Part shown: in pieces, positions 21,409 through 29,560 of the stretch
How positions within the stretch are numbered: the stretch's first letter is position 1
Layout: each line of letters begins with the position of its first letter
Assembly (NCBI RefSeq): GCF_014649875.1
Contig: NZ_BMTW01000005.1
Location: forward strand, 294,663 to 358,662
From: Streptomyces rubiginosohelvolus
GTDB taxonomy: Bacteria > Actinomycetota > Actinomycetes > Streptomycetales > Streptomycetaceae
DNA: 64,000 bases
Reading direction: 5' to 3'
Translations under genes and position numbers: made by a program
Notes under the pieces: model-generated
Database searches by the model: none
What the model was told of the DNA's origin: nothing
The model's input: the letters and a program-made list of their open reading frames with translations, nothing else

Positions 21409-21607
21409 GTGCGGCCCCCGGGTGCCACCATCGACCTCTGGACCGCATTCACACCATTTCGTGCACGGCCCTCCGCAAGTGATAATCGAACGCGGGGCCG
21501 TGGCTCGCGGTGAAGCTCGGACGTCCTAGGACCTGACCGGAAAACGTCGGGCCGAGGTGGCGTGAGCGCGGTCCATCACACACAAGACCGGTGAAGGACA
21601 CGCACTC

Positions 21608-22711
21608 ATGACGACGCCCACGATCGAGCTCAAGCCCTCCTCGAACCCGCTGTCCGACGCGGAGCGCGCGGCGATCCTGGCCAGCCCCGGATTCGGCCGG
21701 CACTTCACCGACCACATGGTGACCATCCGCTGGACCGAGGGCCGCGGCTGGCACGACGCGCAGCTGGTCCCCTACGGCCCGCTGTCGCTGGACCCGGCCA
21801 ACATGACCCTGCACTACGCGCAGGAGATCTTCGAGGGGCTCAAGGCCTACCGCCAGCCCGACGGCACGGTCGCCTCCTTCCGCCCCGACGCCAACGCCCG
21901 CCGCTTCCAGCGCTCGGCCGCCCGGCTCGCCATGCCCGAGCTGCCCGTCGAGACGTTCATCGCGGCGTGCGACGCGCTGGTCCAGCAGGACAAGGCGTGG
22001 GTCCCGGCCCACGGCGGCGAGGAGTCCCTCTACCTGCGCCCGTTCATGATCGCCACGGAGGTCGGCCTCGGTGTGAAGCCGGCCAACGAGTACCTCTTCC
22101 TGGTCATCGCCTCGCCCGCCGGCGCCTACTTCCCCGGCGGCGTGAAGCCGGTCTCCATCTGGCTGTCCGAGAACCGCGTCCGCGCCGTCCCCGGCGGCAT
22201 GGGCGACGCCAAGACCGGCGGCAACTACGCCGCCTCCCTCCTCGCCCAGGCCGAGGCCGCCGAGCACGGCTGCGCCCAGGTCGCCTACCTCGACGCGGTC
22301 GAGCACAAGTGGGTCGAGGAGCTCGGCGGCATGAACCTCTACTTCGTGTACGCCCAGGAGGACGGCTCGAAGAAGATCGTCACCCCGTCCCTCACCGGCT
22401 CCCTGCTCGCCGGCGTCACCCGCGACTCCCTCCTCAAGGTCGCCCAGGACCTCGGTTACGGCTCCGAGGAGGGCCGGGTCTCCATCGACCAGTGGCGCGA
22501 CGACTCCGCGAACGGCACCCTCCTGGAGGTCTTCGCCTGCGGCACCGCCGCCGTCATCACCCCCGTCGGCCTGGTGAAGTCCGAGGGCGGCGAGTGGACC
22601 CAGAGCGGCGGCGAGCCCGGCGAGGTCACCATGAAGCTGCGGGAGCGCCTGCTCGACATCCAGCGCGGTGTCGTCGAGGACACCCACGGCTGGATGCACC
22701 CGCTCGGCTAG
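21608..22711 (+). CDS. ilvE: Branched-chain amino acid aminotransferase
   Basis: PLP enzyme of fold type IV that performs the last transamination to Val, Leu and Ile and the first step of their degradation. At 367 residues it is a class IIa-type [18 protein letters not shown] near residue 80, and the PLP Lys within [15 protein letters not shown] near residue 200. ATG 21608 lies a few bases after GAAGGACA. The 250-bp upstream region contains no branched-chain leader peptide. Confidence 0.96.
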   Translation: MTTPTIELKPSSNPLSDAERAAILASPGFGRHFTDHMVTIRWTEGRGWHDAQLVPYGPLSLDPANMTLHYAQEIFEGLKAYRQPDGTVASFRPDANARRFQRSAARLAMPELPVETFIAACDALVQQDKAWVPAHGGEESLYLRPFMIATEVGLGVKPANEYLFLVIASPAGAYFPGGVKPVSIWLSENRVRAVPGGMGDAKTGGNYAASLLAQAEAAEHGCAQVAYLDAVEHKWVEELGGMNLYFVYAQEDGSKKIVTPSLTGSLLAGVTRDSLLKVAQDLGYGSEEGRVSIDQWRDDSANGTLLEVFACGTAAVITPVGLVKSEGGEWTQSGGEPGEVTMKLRERLLDIQRGVVEDTHGWMHPLG

Positions 22712-22730
22712 TCCCACCCGGGCCCCTCGA

Positions 22731-22767
22731 GAAGGCCGCACCGGCTCCGCTGCCGGTGCGGCCTTTT
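22731..22767 (+). terminator. Terminator after ilvE
   Basis: AAGGCCGCACCGGC (22731-22744) pairs with GCCGGTGCGGCCTT (22751-22764), loop TCCGCT, followed by TTCC. Confidence 0.88.
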
Positions 22768-22836
22768 CCGTACCCGGGACATTGAACACTGCTCGAAGCA
22801 AGGGCCGAAGCCCTGTTGTACGGCGCGCCGAGAAGG

Positions 22837-22853
22837 TTAGAGTGATGCTCTAA
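22837..22853 (+). promoter_or_regulatory. Palindromic operator TTAGAG-N5-CTCTAA before agmatine deiminase
   Basis: A perfect 6-bp inverted repeat with spacer TGATG, 22 bp before the start codon, where a -10 region or transcription start is expected. The co-directional TetR gene immediately downstream of the deiminase is the obvious candidate regulator; this link is inference. Confidence 0.6.
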
Positions 22854-22875
22854 AGCAGTCGTCCCAGGAGTCTCC

Positions 22876-23907
22876 ATGCCCACCACCCCCGCCCCCTTCC
22901 GTATGCCCCCCGAGTGGGCCCCGCACGAGCGCACCTGGATGGCCTGGCCCGGGCCCAACCCCACCTTCGACTCCGACGCCCAGCTGGCAGAGGCCCGCCG
23001 TGCCTGGGCCGCCGTCGCCCGGGCCGTACGCCGCTTCGAGCCGGTCACGATGGTGGTCGGGCCGGGGCAGGAGGAGGGGGCGGCAGCGCTGCTCGGGCCC
23101 GACGTCGAGCTGGTCGTACGGCCGCTCGACGACGCCTGGATGCGGGACATCGGCCCCACCTTCGTCACCGACGGCCGCACGCTCGCCGCCGTCGACTGGA
23201 CGTTCAACGGCTGGGGCGCCCAGGGCTGGGCCCGCTGGGAGAACGACCAGCACATCGCCCGGGCCGTCGCCGAGCTGGCCGGGACCCCCGCCCACAGCTC
23301 CCCGCTCGTCAACGAGGGCGGCGCGATCCACGTGGACGGCGAGGGCACCGTCCTGCTCACCGAGACCGTCCAGCTCGGCAAGGAGCGCAACCCCGGCTGG
23401 AGCCGTGAGCAGGTCGAGGCCGAGATCCACGCCCGCCTGGGCACCGAGAAGGCGATCTGGCTGCCCCGCGGGCTGACCGGCGACTACGGGACGTACGGCA
23501 CGCTCGGCCATGTCGACATCGTCGCCGCCTTCGCCCGCCCGGGCACCGTCCTCGTCCACGTCCAGCCCGACCCCGCCCACCCCGACCACGCGGTCACCCG
23601 GGAGCTGCTGGCCGTCCTGCGCGCCGCCACGGACGCCAGGGGCCGCGCCCTGGAGGTCGTCGAGGTGCCCGCGCCCACCGTGCTGCGCGACGAGGACGGC
23701 GAGTGGGTCGACTACTCCTACATCAACCACTACCTCTGCAACGACGGCGTGGTCCTCTGCGCCTTCGACGACCCGCGCGACGAAGAGGCCGCCGCGATCT
23801 TCCGGGGCCTGTTCCCTGACCGTACGGTGACCCCCGTCGACGCCCGTACGATCTTCGCCGGTGGTGGAGGTATCCACTGCATCACCCAGCAGCAGCCGAA
23901 GATCTGA
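22876..23907 (+). CDS. aguA: Agmatine deiminase
   Basis: Hydrolyses agmatine to N-carbamoylputrescine and ammonia in arginine-to-putrescine catabolism. The 343-residue product is a full-length PPAD-like penteine fold: MPPEWAPHERTWMAWP at the start, WMRDIGPTF, NEGGAIHVDGEG, GHVDIVAAF with the catalytic His, and the nucleophilic Cys in GGGGIHCITQQ near the C-terminus. It is preceded by a TTAGAG/CTCTAA palindrome and followed after 50 bp by a TetR gene. No N-carbamoylputrescine amidase gene is visible nearby. Confidence 0.94.
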   Translation: MPTTPAPFRMPPEWAPHERTWMAWPGPNPTFDSDAQLAEARRAWAAVARAVRRFEPVTMVVGPGQEEGAAALLGPDVELVVRPLDDAWMRDIGPTFVTDGRTLAAVDWTFNGWGAQGWARWENDQHIARAVAELAGTPAHSSPLVNEGGAIHVDGEGTVLLTETVQLGKERNPGWSREQVEAEIHARLGTEKAIWLPRGLTGDYGTYGTLGHVDIVAAFARPGTVLVHVQPDPAHPDHAVTRELLAVLRAATDARGRALEVVEVPAPTVLRDEDGEWVDYSYINHYLCNDGVVLCAFDDPRDEEAAAIFRGLFPDRTVTPVDARTIFAGGGGIHCITQQQPKI

Positions 23908-23957
23908 CGCATCCCGGAAGTCGAAAAGCCAAAGCCGAAAGCCGAGAGCCCGCGCCC

Positions 23958-24605
23958 ATGGCCCCCGCCCCCCGTCGCACCCACCACGCCGCCCCGCCCC
24001 GCGAGGACGTCCTCGCCGCCGCCATGGCCACCATCGCCGAGCGCGGGCTCGACGGGCTGACCATGGCCGGGCTCGGGCGGGACGTCGGGATGAGCAGCGG
24101 GCACCTGCTCTACTACTTCCGCACCAAGGACGAACTGCTGCTCCGGACCCTGGAGTGGAGCGAGAGCCGCCTCGGGGCCGAGCGCCGCGCCCTGCTCGCC
24201 CGGCCGGGGAGCGCCCGCGAACGGCTGGAGGCGTACATCGGCCTCTACCTCCCCGCCGGGCACCGCGACCCCCACTGGACGCTCTGGCTGGAGGTGTGGG
24301 GCCGCTCGCAGAACGCCGACGACGACGCCCGCGCCCGGCAGGCCGCCATCGAGGGGGCCTGGCACCGCGACCTGGTGGCGCTGCTCGCCGAGGGGATCTC
24401 GCGCGGCGAGTTCCGGCCGGTGGACGCCGACCGGTCCGCCGCCCGGCTGCGGGCGCTCCTGGACGGGTTCAGCATCCACGTCACCGTCGGGATCCCGGGG
24501 ACGGGCCGGGAGCAGGTGCTCGCCCAGGCGGCGGAGTTCCTGGACGAGACGCTGACGCCCGCACGGTCCGGGGGAGATGCGACCGGCGTCACGACCGCAT
24601 CCTGA
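23958..24605 (+). CDS. TetR/AcrR-family regulator (BetI-like C-terminus)
   Basis: A 215-residue repressor with an N-terminal HTH (LTMAGLGRDVGMSSGHLLYYF, about residues 33-55) and a ligand domain resembling the TetR_C_6/BetI group (WLEVWGRSQNADDDAR). It is 50 bp downstream of agmatine deiminase on the same strand, so it is probably in the same transcript and autoregulated through the palindrome at 22837. A polyamine-related ligand is suggested by context only. The region after its stop belongs to the cimA leader. Confidence 0.88.
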   Translation: MAPAPRRTHHAAPPREDVLAAAMATIAERGLDGLTMAGLGRDVGMSSGHLLYYFRTKDELLLRTLEWSESRLGAERRALLARPGSARERLEAYIGLYLPAGHRDPHWTLWLEVWGRSQNADDDARARQAAIEGAWHRDLVALLAEGISRGEFRPVDADRSAARLRALLDGFSIHVTVGIPGTGREQVLAQAAEFLDETLTPARSGGDATGVTTAS

Positions 24606-24635
24606 GACACCGCCGTCAGGCGGCCCGTGCTGTGC

Positions 24636-24647
24636 CAGACTGCTGTC
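24636..24647 (+). promoter_or_regulatory. Possible -10 element of the cimA leader transcript
   Basis: CAGACT (24636-24641) matches the TANNNT-type -10 at all but one informative base and lies six bases before the GTG of the leader ORF. The leader mRNA could therefore be leaderless. The -35 region is weak. Confidence 0.35.
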
Positions 24648-24698
24648 GTGTCCTCGTTCGTCATGATTATTGGCAGCAGGCGCGCCGGTCCGCAGTGA
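24648..24698 (+). CDS. cimA leader peptide (candidate isoleucine attenuator)
   Basis: Sixteen-codon ORF, (V)SSFVMIIGSRRAGPQ, with two consecutive ATT isoleucine codons preceded by GTC-ATG. ATT is very rare in this genome, so stalling at Ile limitation is plausible. It is followed 55 bp later by an intrinsic terminator with six T residues, and the gene beyond is citramalate synthase, which feeds isoleucine synthesis. No ribosome binding site is seen, which fits a leaderless GTG six bases after a -10-like box; an internal ATG at 24663 would give MIIGSRRAGPQ. The layout parallels the ilvB leader in this window. Confidence 0.6.
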   Translation: MSSFVMIIGSRRAGPQ

Positions 24699-24753
24699 CC
24701 GTCCCGTACCACCCCGTACGGCACGGCCACCGTGCCCCAGACCCGCGCGCAGA

Positions 24754-24779
24754 CCTCTCGCACCCGCGAGGGGTTTTTT
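24754..24779 (+). terminator. Attenuator terminator upstream of cimA
   Basis: CCTCTCGC (24754-24761) pairs with GCGAGGGG (24766-24773) with one G-U pair, loop ACCC, then six T residues. It lies about 100 bp before the cimA start and 150 bp after the TetR gene. A GCACGG/CCGTGC hairpin at 24721-24735 precedes it and could take part in alternative pairing. Confidence 0.82.
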
Positions 24780-24882
24780 CGTTTTCCGGCCCGCACCCGG
24801 GTCGGAACGAGGCAAGCGGGATGATGGGGGCAAGTGGAACCCGATCGTCCGGATCCACTCATCCGACAGGAGCCAGATCAGC

Positions 24883-26490
24883 ATGACCACCAAGGCCAAC
24901 GCCACCGACGACAGTTTCCATGTCTTCGACACCACACTGCGCGACGGTGCTCAGCGTGAGGGCATCAACCTGACGGTCGCCGACAAGCTGACCATCGCCC
25001 GTCATCTGGACACCTTCGGTGTGGGGTACATCGAGGGCGGCTGGCCGGGGGCCAACCCCCGCGACACGGAGTTCTTCGCCCGCGCCCAGAAGGAGATCAC
25101 CTTCGAGAACGCCCAGCTCGTGGCGTTCGGCGCGACCCGCAGAGCCGGTGGCAGCGCGGCCGACGACCCGCAGGTCAAGGCGCTCCTGAACTCCGGCGCC
25201 CCGGTGATCACCCTGGTGGCCAAGTCCCACGACCGCCATGTGGAACTGGCCCTGCGCACCACCCTGGAGGAGAACCTGGAGATGGTCCGCGACACCGTCT
25301 CCCACCTGCGCGAACAGGGCCGCCGGGTCTTCGTGGACTGCGAGCACTTCTTCGACGGCTACCGGGCCAACGCCGCGTACGCCAAGTCCGTGGTCCGCAC
25401 CGCCCACGAGGCGGGCGCCGAGGTCGTCATCCTCTGCGACACCAACGGCGGCATGCTCCCCGCCCAGGTCCAGGCCGTCGTCTCCACCGTCATCGCCGAC
25501 ACCGGCGCCCGGCTCGGCATCCACGCCCAGGACGACACCGGCTGCGCCGTCGCCAACACCCTGGCCGCCGTCGACGCGGGCGCCACCCACGTCCAGTGCA
25601 CGGCCAACGGCTACGGCGAGCGGGTCGGCAACGCCAACCTCTTCCCCGTCGTCGCCGCCCTGGAACTCAAGTACGGCATGAAGGTGCTGCCCGAGGGCGC
25701 GCTCGCCGAGATGACCCGGATCTCGCACGCCATCGCCGAGGTCGTCAACCTCACCCCCTCCACCCATCAGCCGTACGTGGGCGTCTCGGCCTTCGCCCAC
25801 AAGGCCGGGCTGCACGCCTCCGCGATCAAGGTCGACCCGGACCTGTACCAGCACATCGACCCCGAACTGGTCGGCAACACCATGCGGATGCTGGTCTCCG
25901 ACATGGCGGGCCGCGCCTCCATCGAGCTGAAGGGCAAGGAGCTCGGCGTCGACCTCGGCGACGACCGCGCCCTGGTCGGCCGGGTCGTCGAGCGGGTCAA
26001 GGAACGCGAACTCCAGGGCTACACCTACGAGGCCGCCGACGCCTCCTTCGAACTGCTGCTGCGCGGCGAGGTCGAGGGCCGGGCCCGCCGCTACTTCCGT
26101 ACCGAGTCCTGGCGGGCGATCGTCGAGGACCGCCCCGACGGCACCCACGCCAACGAGGCCACGGTCAAGCTCTGGGCCAAGGGCGAGCGCATCGTCGCGA
26201 CCGCTGAGGGGAACGGCCCGGTCAACGCCCTGGACCGGGCGCTGCGCGTCGCCCTGGAACGGATCTACCCGCAGCTCGCCAAGCTGGAGCTGATCGACTA
26301 CAAGGTCCGCATCCTGGAGGGCCGCACCGGCACCGAGTCCACCACCCGCGTCCTCATCACCACGGGCGACGGCGCCGGCGACTGGGCGACCGTGGGGGTC
26401 GCCGAGAACGTCATCGCCGCTTCCTGGCAGGCCCTGGAGGACGCGTACACCTACGGACTGCTGCGCGCGGGTGTCGAGCCCACGGAGTAG
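24883..26490 (+). CDS. cimA: Citramalate synthase
   Basis: Condenses pyruvate and acetyl-CoA to (R)-citramalate, entering isoleucine synthesis without threonine. The 535-residue protein has an HMGL-type TIM barrel beginning FDTTLRDGAQREGINLT, the metal and substrate motifs of the family (HAQDDTGCAVANTLAAVDAG; TANGYGERVGNANL) and a C-terminal allosteric LeuA-dimer domain. The DGAQREGINLTV opening and length fit the citramalate synthase subfamily better than 2-isopropylmalate synthase, although homologues are often named leuA. GGAG precedes ATG 24883. It is controlled by the leader and terminator upstream. Confidence 0.9.
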   Translation: MTTKANATDDSFHVFDTTLRDGAQREGINLTVADKLTIARHLDTFGVGYIEGGWPGANPRDTEFFARAQKEITFENAQLVAFGATRRAGGSAADDPQVKALLNSGAPVITLVAKSHDRHVELALRTTLEENLEMVRDTVSHLREQGRRVFVDCEHFFDGYRANAAYAKSVVRTAHEAGAEVVILCDTNGGMLPAQVQAVVSTVIADTGARLGIHAQDDTGCAVANTLAAVDAGATHVQCTANGYGERVGNANLFPVVAALELKYGMKVLPEGALAEMTRISHAIAEVVNLTPSTHQPYVGVSAFAHKAGLHASAIKVDPDLYQHIDPELVGNTMRMLVSDMAGRASIELKGKELGVDLGDDRALVGRVVERVKERELQGYTYEAADASFELLLRGEVEGRARRYFRTESWRAIVEDRPDGTHANEATVKLWAKGERIVATAEGNGPVNALDRALRVALERIYPQLAKLELIDYKVRILEGRTGTESTTRVLITTGDGAGDWATVGVAENVIAASWQALEDAYTYGLLRAGVEPTE

Positions 26491-26509
26491 CCCGCCCCAC
26501 GACCTCCTC

Positions 26510-26551
26510 GTACGAGAGCCGCCGCCCGTCGCCGGGCGGCGGCTCTCGTAC
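26510..26551 (+). terminator. Terminator after cimA
   Basis: A perfect 19-bp stem (26510-26528 with 26533-26551) starting GTACGAGAGCC and closed by a TCGC tetraloop. Confidence 0.9.
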
Positions 26552-26634
26552 ATTCCCCGAGCATTCAATAGGTGAACGCACAACCCCGCCTGCCCGCCCG
26601 GCAGATGAGACCCGTCCAATCTCGACGTGAAGTA

Positions 26635-26663
26635 TTGACGGCCCTGTTGCGGCGCGGTTAACT
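26635..26663 (+). promoter_or_regulatory. Promoter of the lacI/ABC-transporter operon
   Basis: TTGACG (26635-26640) and TTAACT (26658-26663) are spaced by 17 bp. A 12-bp block AAGTATTGACGG (26630-26641) recurs in the promoter region of the GH64 gene (inverted at 62712-62723). Confidence 0.65.
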
Positions 26664-26674
26664 CACGCCGCAAC
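26646..26674 (+). promoter_or_regulatory. Inverted repeat overlapping the lacI promoter
   Basis: GTTGCGGCG (26646-26654) pairs with CGCCGCAAC (26666-26674) across a spacer that includes GTTAAC and the -10 box. It could be a second operator, or a hairpin if transcribed from upstream. Confidence 0.4.
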
Positions 26675-26676
26675 GC

Positions 26677-26702
26677 CGGTACCGGTTCCGGAACCGGTAC
26701 CG
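26677..26702 (+). promoter_or_regulatory. 26-bp perfect palindrome, probable LacI-family operator
   Basis: The half-site is CGGTACCGGTTCC and its exact complement follows, centred between 26689 and 26690. It begins 13 bp after the -10 box, so it covers the transcription start region, a typical repressor position, and lies about 79 bp before the lacI start codon. Confidence 0.75.
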
Positions 26703-26780
26703 AAGCACCTCTCCCCCCGCATGCCCGCGCCCTACCCCCGCCTGCCCTCTTCCGCCCCGCCTGGCCCCCTGGAGGACCGG

Positions 26781-27755
26781 ATGCGCGTCACCATCGCCGA
26801 TGTCGCCCGTGAGGCCGGCGTCAGCAAGACGACCGTGTCCCGGGTCATCAACACCAAGGGCGAGGTGGACCGCACCACGGCCGCCCGTGTTCGTGAAGTG
26901 ATCGCACAGCTCGGCTACGTACCCAGCTCGGGCGCCGTCGGTCTCGCCCGCGGCTCCAGCCGTACGGTCGGCATGCTCGTGCCCTCGCTGACCTGGCCGT
27001 GGATGGGCGAACTGCTCCAGGGCGTCGTCGACACCGTCGAGGCCGCCGACTACGGGCTGCTGCTGTTCACCTGCAACCGCGGGGCCGAGTCCGTCCAGCG
27101 CTTCACCAGCCAGGTGTCCGCGCGCGCCTTCGACGGGCTCGTCGTCGTGGAACCCGAGAACACCCTCGGCCACCTCACCGAACTGCACCGCGACGGCCTG
27201 CCGATCGTGCTCATCGACGACCGCGGCCACCACCCCGAGTTCCCCTCTGTCGTGACCACCAACCACGAGGGAGGCGCGTCCGCGGCCCGCCACCTGCTCG
27301 CCGCCGGACGCACCCGGCCCCTGGTCCTGACCGGCCCCCAGCACTTCGGCTGCGTACGGGACCGGCTGAACGGCTTCCGTTCCGTCCTGCCCACCGATCT
27401 GGTCGTCGAGGGGGACTTCACCGAACGCGGCGGCCGGCTCGCCGTCGAGGAACTCCTCGCGCGGGACGTCACGTTCGACTCGGTCTTCGCGCACAACGAC
27501 ATCAGCGCGGCCGGCGTGCTCCGCGCCCTGCGGGCCGCCGGACGCCGGGTCCCGGACGACATCGCCGTCGTCGGCTTCGACGACATCCCGATGGCCGAAC
27601 ACACCGAACCTCCGCTGACCACCGTGCGTCAGCCCACCCGCCGCATGGGCGAGACGGCGGCCCGGATGCTGCTCTCCCACCTCGGCGGCACGCCCGTACC
27701 CGACGGACCGGCCGTGCTGCCCACCGAACTGGTCGTGCGCCACTCGGCGCCGTAA
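26781..27755 (+). CDS. LacI-family transcriptional regulator
   Basis: Sugar-responsive repressor of 324 residues. The HTH is at the N-terminus (TIADVAREAGVSKTTVSRVIN), followed by the periplasmic-binding-protein-like sensor domain (FDSVFAHNDISAAGVLRAL; VVGFDDIPMAEHTEPPLTTV). The ATG at 26781 follows GGAGG; an upstream ATG at 26721 would add 20 Pro-rich residues. It is the first gene of the beta-glucoside locus and probably binds the palindrome at 26677 and controls the downstream transporter. The inducer is likely a beta-gluco-oligosaccharide. Confidence 0.92.
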   Translation: MRVTIADVAREAGVSKTTVSRVINTKGEVDRTTAARVREVIAQLGYVPSSGAVGLARGSSRTVGMLVPSLTWPWMGELLQGVVDTVEAADYGLLLFTCNRGAESVQRFTSQVSARAFDGLVVVEPENTLGHLTELHRDGLPIVLIDDRGHHPEFPSVVTTNHEGGASAARHLLAAGRTRPLVLTGPQHFGCVRDRLNGFRSVLPTDLVVEGDFTERGGRLAVEELLARDVTFDSVFAHNDISAAGVLRALRAAGRRVPDDIAVVGFDDIPMAEHTEPPLTTVRQPTRRMGETAARMLLSHLGGTPVPDGPAVLPTELVVRHSAP

Positions 27756-27841
27756 CGGACCCGGCCGCCCGGCCGCGCCCCGCCTCGCACCTTCCGCCCG
27801 CCGGGATCTCCCAGACCCGGCAGCCCCATCCTGGAGTCGCC

Positions 27842-29518
27842 ATGTCCGTACGCCGTCGCACCACCCTCAGAGCGGTCGCCGCAGCCACCGTCGTGGTGGC
27901 GCTCGCCGCCGGTTGCTCGAACGCCAACTCGGGTGCCAACAAGGGCGGCGGGGCCGCCGGTGTACTGACCCTCGGCAAGCCGGACGGCCCGCAGACGAAC
28001 AACAGCAACCCGTTCCTCACGACCTCGGCCGGAGCGGTCCTCGGCTACCGGCACATGATCTACGAGCCGCTCGCGATGACGAACATGATCCGGCCCACCG
28101 AGAAGGCCGACCCCTGGCTCGCCACCGAGTGGGCCTGGGAGGACAACTTCACCAAGGTCACCTTCACCCTGGACGACCGGGCCAAGTGGGCCGACGGCAA
28201 GCCCCTGACCGCCGCCGACGTCGAATTCACCTTCAACCTGCTGAAGAAGCACCCCGCCCTCAACGGCGACGGGGTCCCCTTCGACGGGATCGCGGTCAAG
28301 GGCAAGCAGGTCGTCCTGACCTTCAAGGAGAGCCAGTTCGTCAACCAGAACAAGATCATCCAGACCTTCATCGTGCCCAAGCACATCTGGGAGAAGGTCG
28401 AGAACCCGGAGACCTGGCCCAACCGCACCCCGGTCGGCTCCGGACCGTACAAGCTCAAGACGTTCACCCCGCAGACCACCACCCTGACCGCCACGCCGAC
28501 CTACTGGAACGGCGACACCAAGGTCAAGGAGCTGCGCTACACCGCCTACAACGACAACAGCGCCGCCACCACCGCCCTGGCCACCGGCAAGATGGAGTGG
28601 TCCTTCGTCTTCATGCCGAACCACAAGCAGCTGTTCATCGACAAGGACCCCAAGAACCACCAGCTCTGGTTCCCCTCCGGCCTCGGCATCCACGGCCTCT
28701 GGTTCAACACCACGCGCAAGCCCTTCGACAACCCGGCCCTGCGCAAGGCGATGGCGATGGTCGTCGACCGCAAGGCCATCCACATCCAGGCTCAGGCCAC
28801 GCTCTACCCGGAGATCACCAACCCCACCGGCATCCCGCTCCCCGCCGGTGAGCCCTTCCTCGCCCCCGAGTACGAGGACGCCACCACCAAGCCCGATGTC
28901 GCCGGGGCCAAGAAGGTGCTCGCCGAGGCCGGGTTCGAGCTCAGCGGCGGTGTGCTCAAGGACCCGAGCGGCAAGCCGGTGACGCTCACCTTCACCGACC
29001 CGGCCGGCTGGAACGACTACATCACCGGGCTCGCGATCATCAAGGACAACATCAAGGAGATCGGCATCGAGGCCAAGGTCAAGACCCAGACCGCCGAGGC
29101 CTGGGGCACCGACGTGGCCAACGGCAACTTCGACGCCACCCTGCACTGGACCAACAGCGGCGCCACCCCCTACGACATGTACCAGAACATCATGGACGGG
29201 GCGATCGCCCAGCCCATCGGCAAGAGCTCCCAGGCGGGCAACTTCGGCCGCTTCAAGAACCCCGAGGCGACCGCCGCGCTCAAGGAGTACGCCAACGCCA
29301 CCACCGACGCCGCCCGCACCAAGGCCCTCAACACCCTCCAGAAGATCTTCGTCGAGCAGGCCCCCATGATCCCGACGGCCGCCGCGCCCATCGGCGCCGA
29401 GTTCTCCACGAAGAACTGGATCGGCTGGCCCTCCGAGGCCAACCCCTACGCCCCGCCGCAGCACACCCAGCGGACCGCGCTGGAGATCGTGCTCAACCTC
29501 AAGCCCTCCACCAAGTAG
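27842..29518 (+). CDS. Opp/Dpp-type ABC transporter substrate-binding lipoprotein
   Basis: Extracellular solute receptor of 558 residues, family SBP_bac_5, with lipobox LAAGC at Cys25. The family fold is seen in FTLDDRAKWADGKPLTAADV, PVGSGPYKLKTF and the C-terminal NIKEIGIEAKVKT...DATLHWTNSGATPYD. This family mostly binds peptides, but one branch (for example Thermotoga cellobiose-binding proteins) binds beta-gluco-oligosaccharides. The position between a LacI regulator and two beta-glucosidases favours a sugar ligand. It lies 86 bp after lacI with no terminator. Confidence 0.9.
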   Translation: MSVRRRTTLRAVAAATVVVALAAGCSNANSGANKGGGAAGVLTLGKPDGPQTNNSNPFLTTSAGAVLGYRHMIYEPLAMTNMIRPTEKADPWLATEWAWEDNFTKVTFTLDDRAKWADGKPLTAADVEFTFNLLKKHPALNGDGVPFDGIAVKGKQVVLTFKESQFVNQNKIIQTFIVPKHIWEKVENPETWPNRTPVGSGPYKLKTFTPQTTTLTATPTYWNGDTKVKELRYTAYNDNSAATTALATGKMEWSFVFMPNHKQLFIDKDPKNHQLWFPSGLGIHGLWFNTTRKPFDNPALRKAMAMVVDRKAIHIQAQATLYPEITNPTGIPLPAGEPFLAPEYEDATTKPDVAGAKKVLAEAGFELSGGVLKDPSGKPVTLTFTDPAGWNDYITGLAIIKDNIKEIGIEAKVKTQTAEAWGTDVANGNFDATLHWTNSGATPYDMYQNIMDGAIAQPIGKSSQAGNFGRFKNPEATAALKEYANATTDAARTKALNTLQKIFVEQAPMIPTAAAPIGAEFSTKNWIGWPSEANPYAPPQHTQRTALEIVLNLKPSTK

Positions 29519-29560
29519 GCACGGGGAAAGACCGGACGGGAAGAAGACGGGAAACCGGCC

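Noticed and set aside
21562..21594. Short [13 protein letters not shown] before ilvE as a leader peptide
   Set aside because: It lacks branched-chain residues beyond one Val and no terminator follows before ilvE.
24883..26490. 2-isopropylmalate synthase (leuA) as the identity of this gene
   Set aside because: Length, the DGAQREGINLTV opening and the layout fit citramalate synthase; leuA is expected elsewhere in the genome.
26677..26702. Palindrome before lacI as the cimA terminator
   Set aside because: A stronger terminator already lies at 26510-26551, the palindrome has no loop or T-tract, and it sits just downstream of a promoter.
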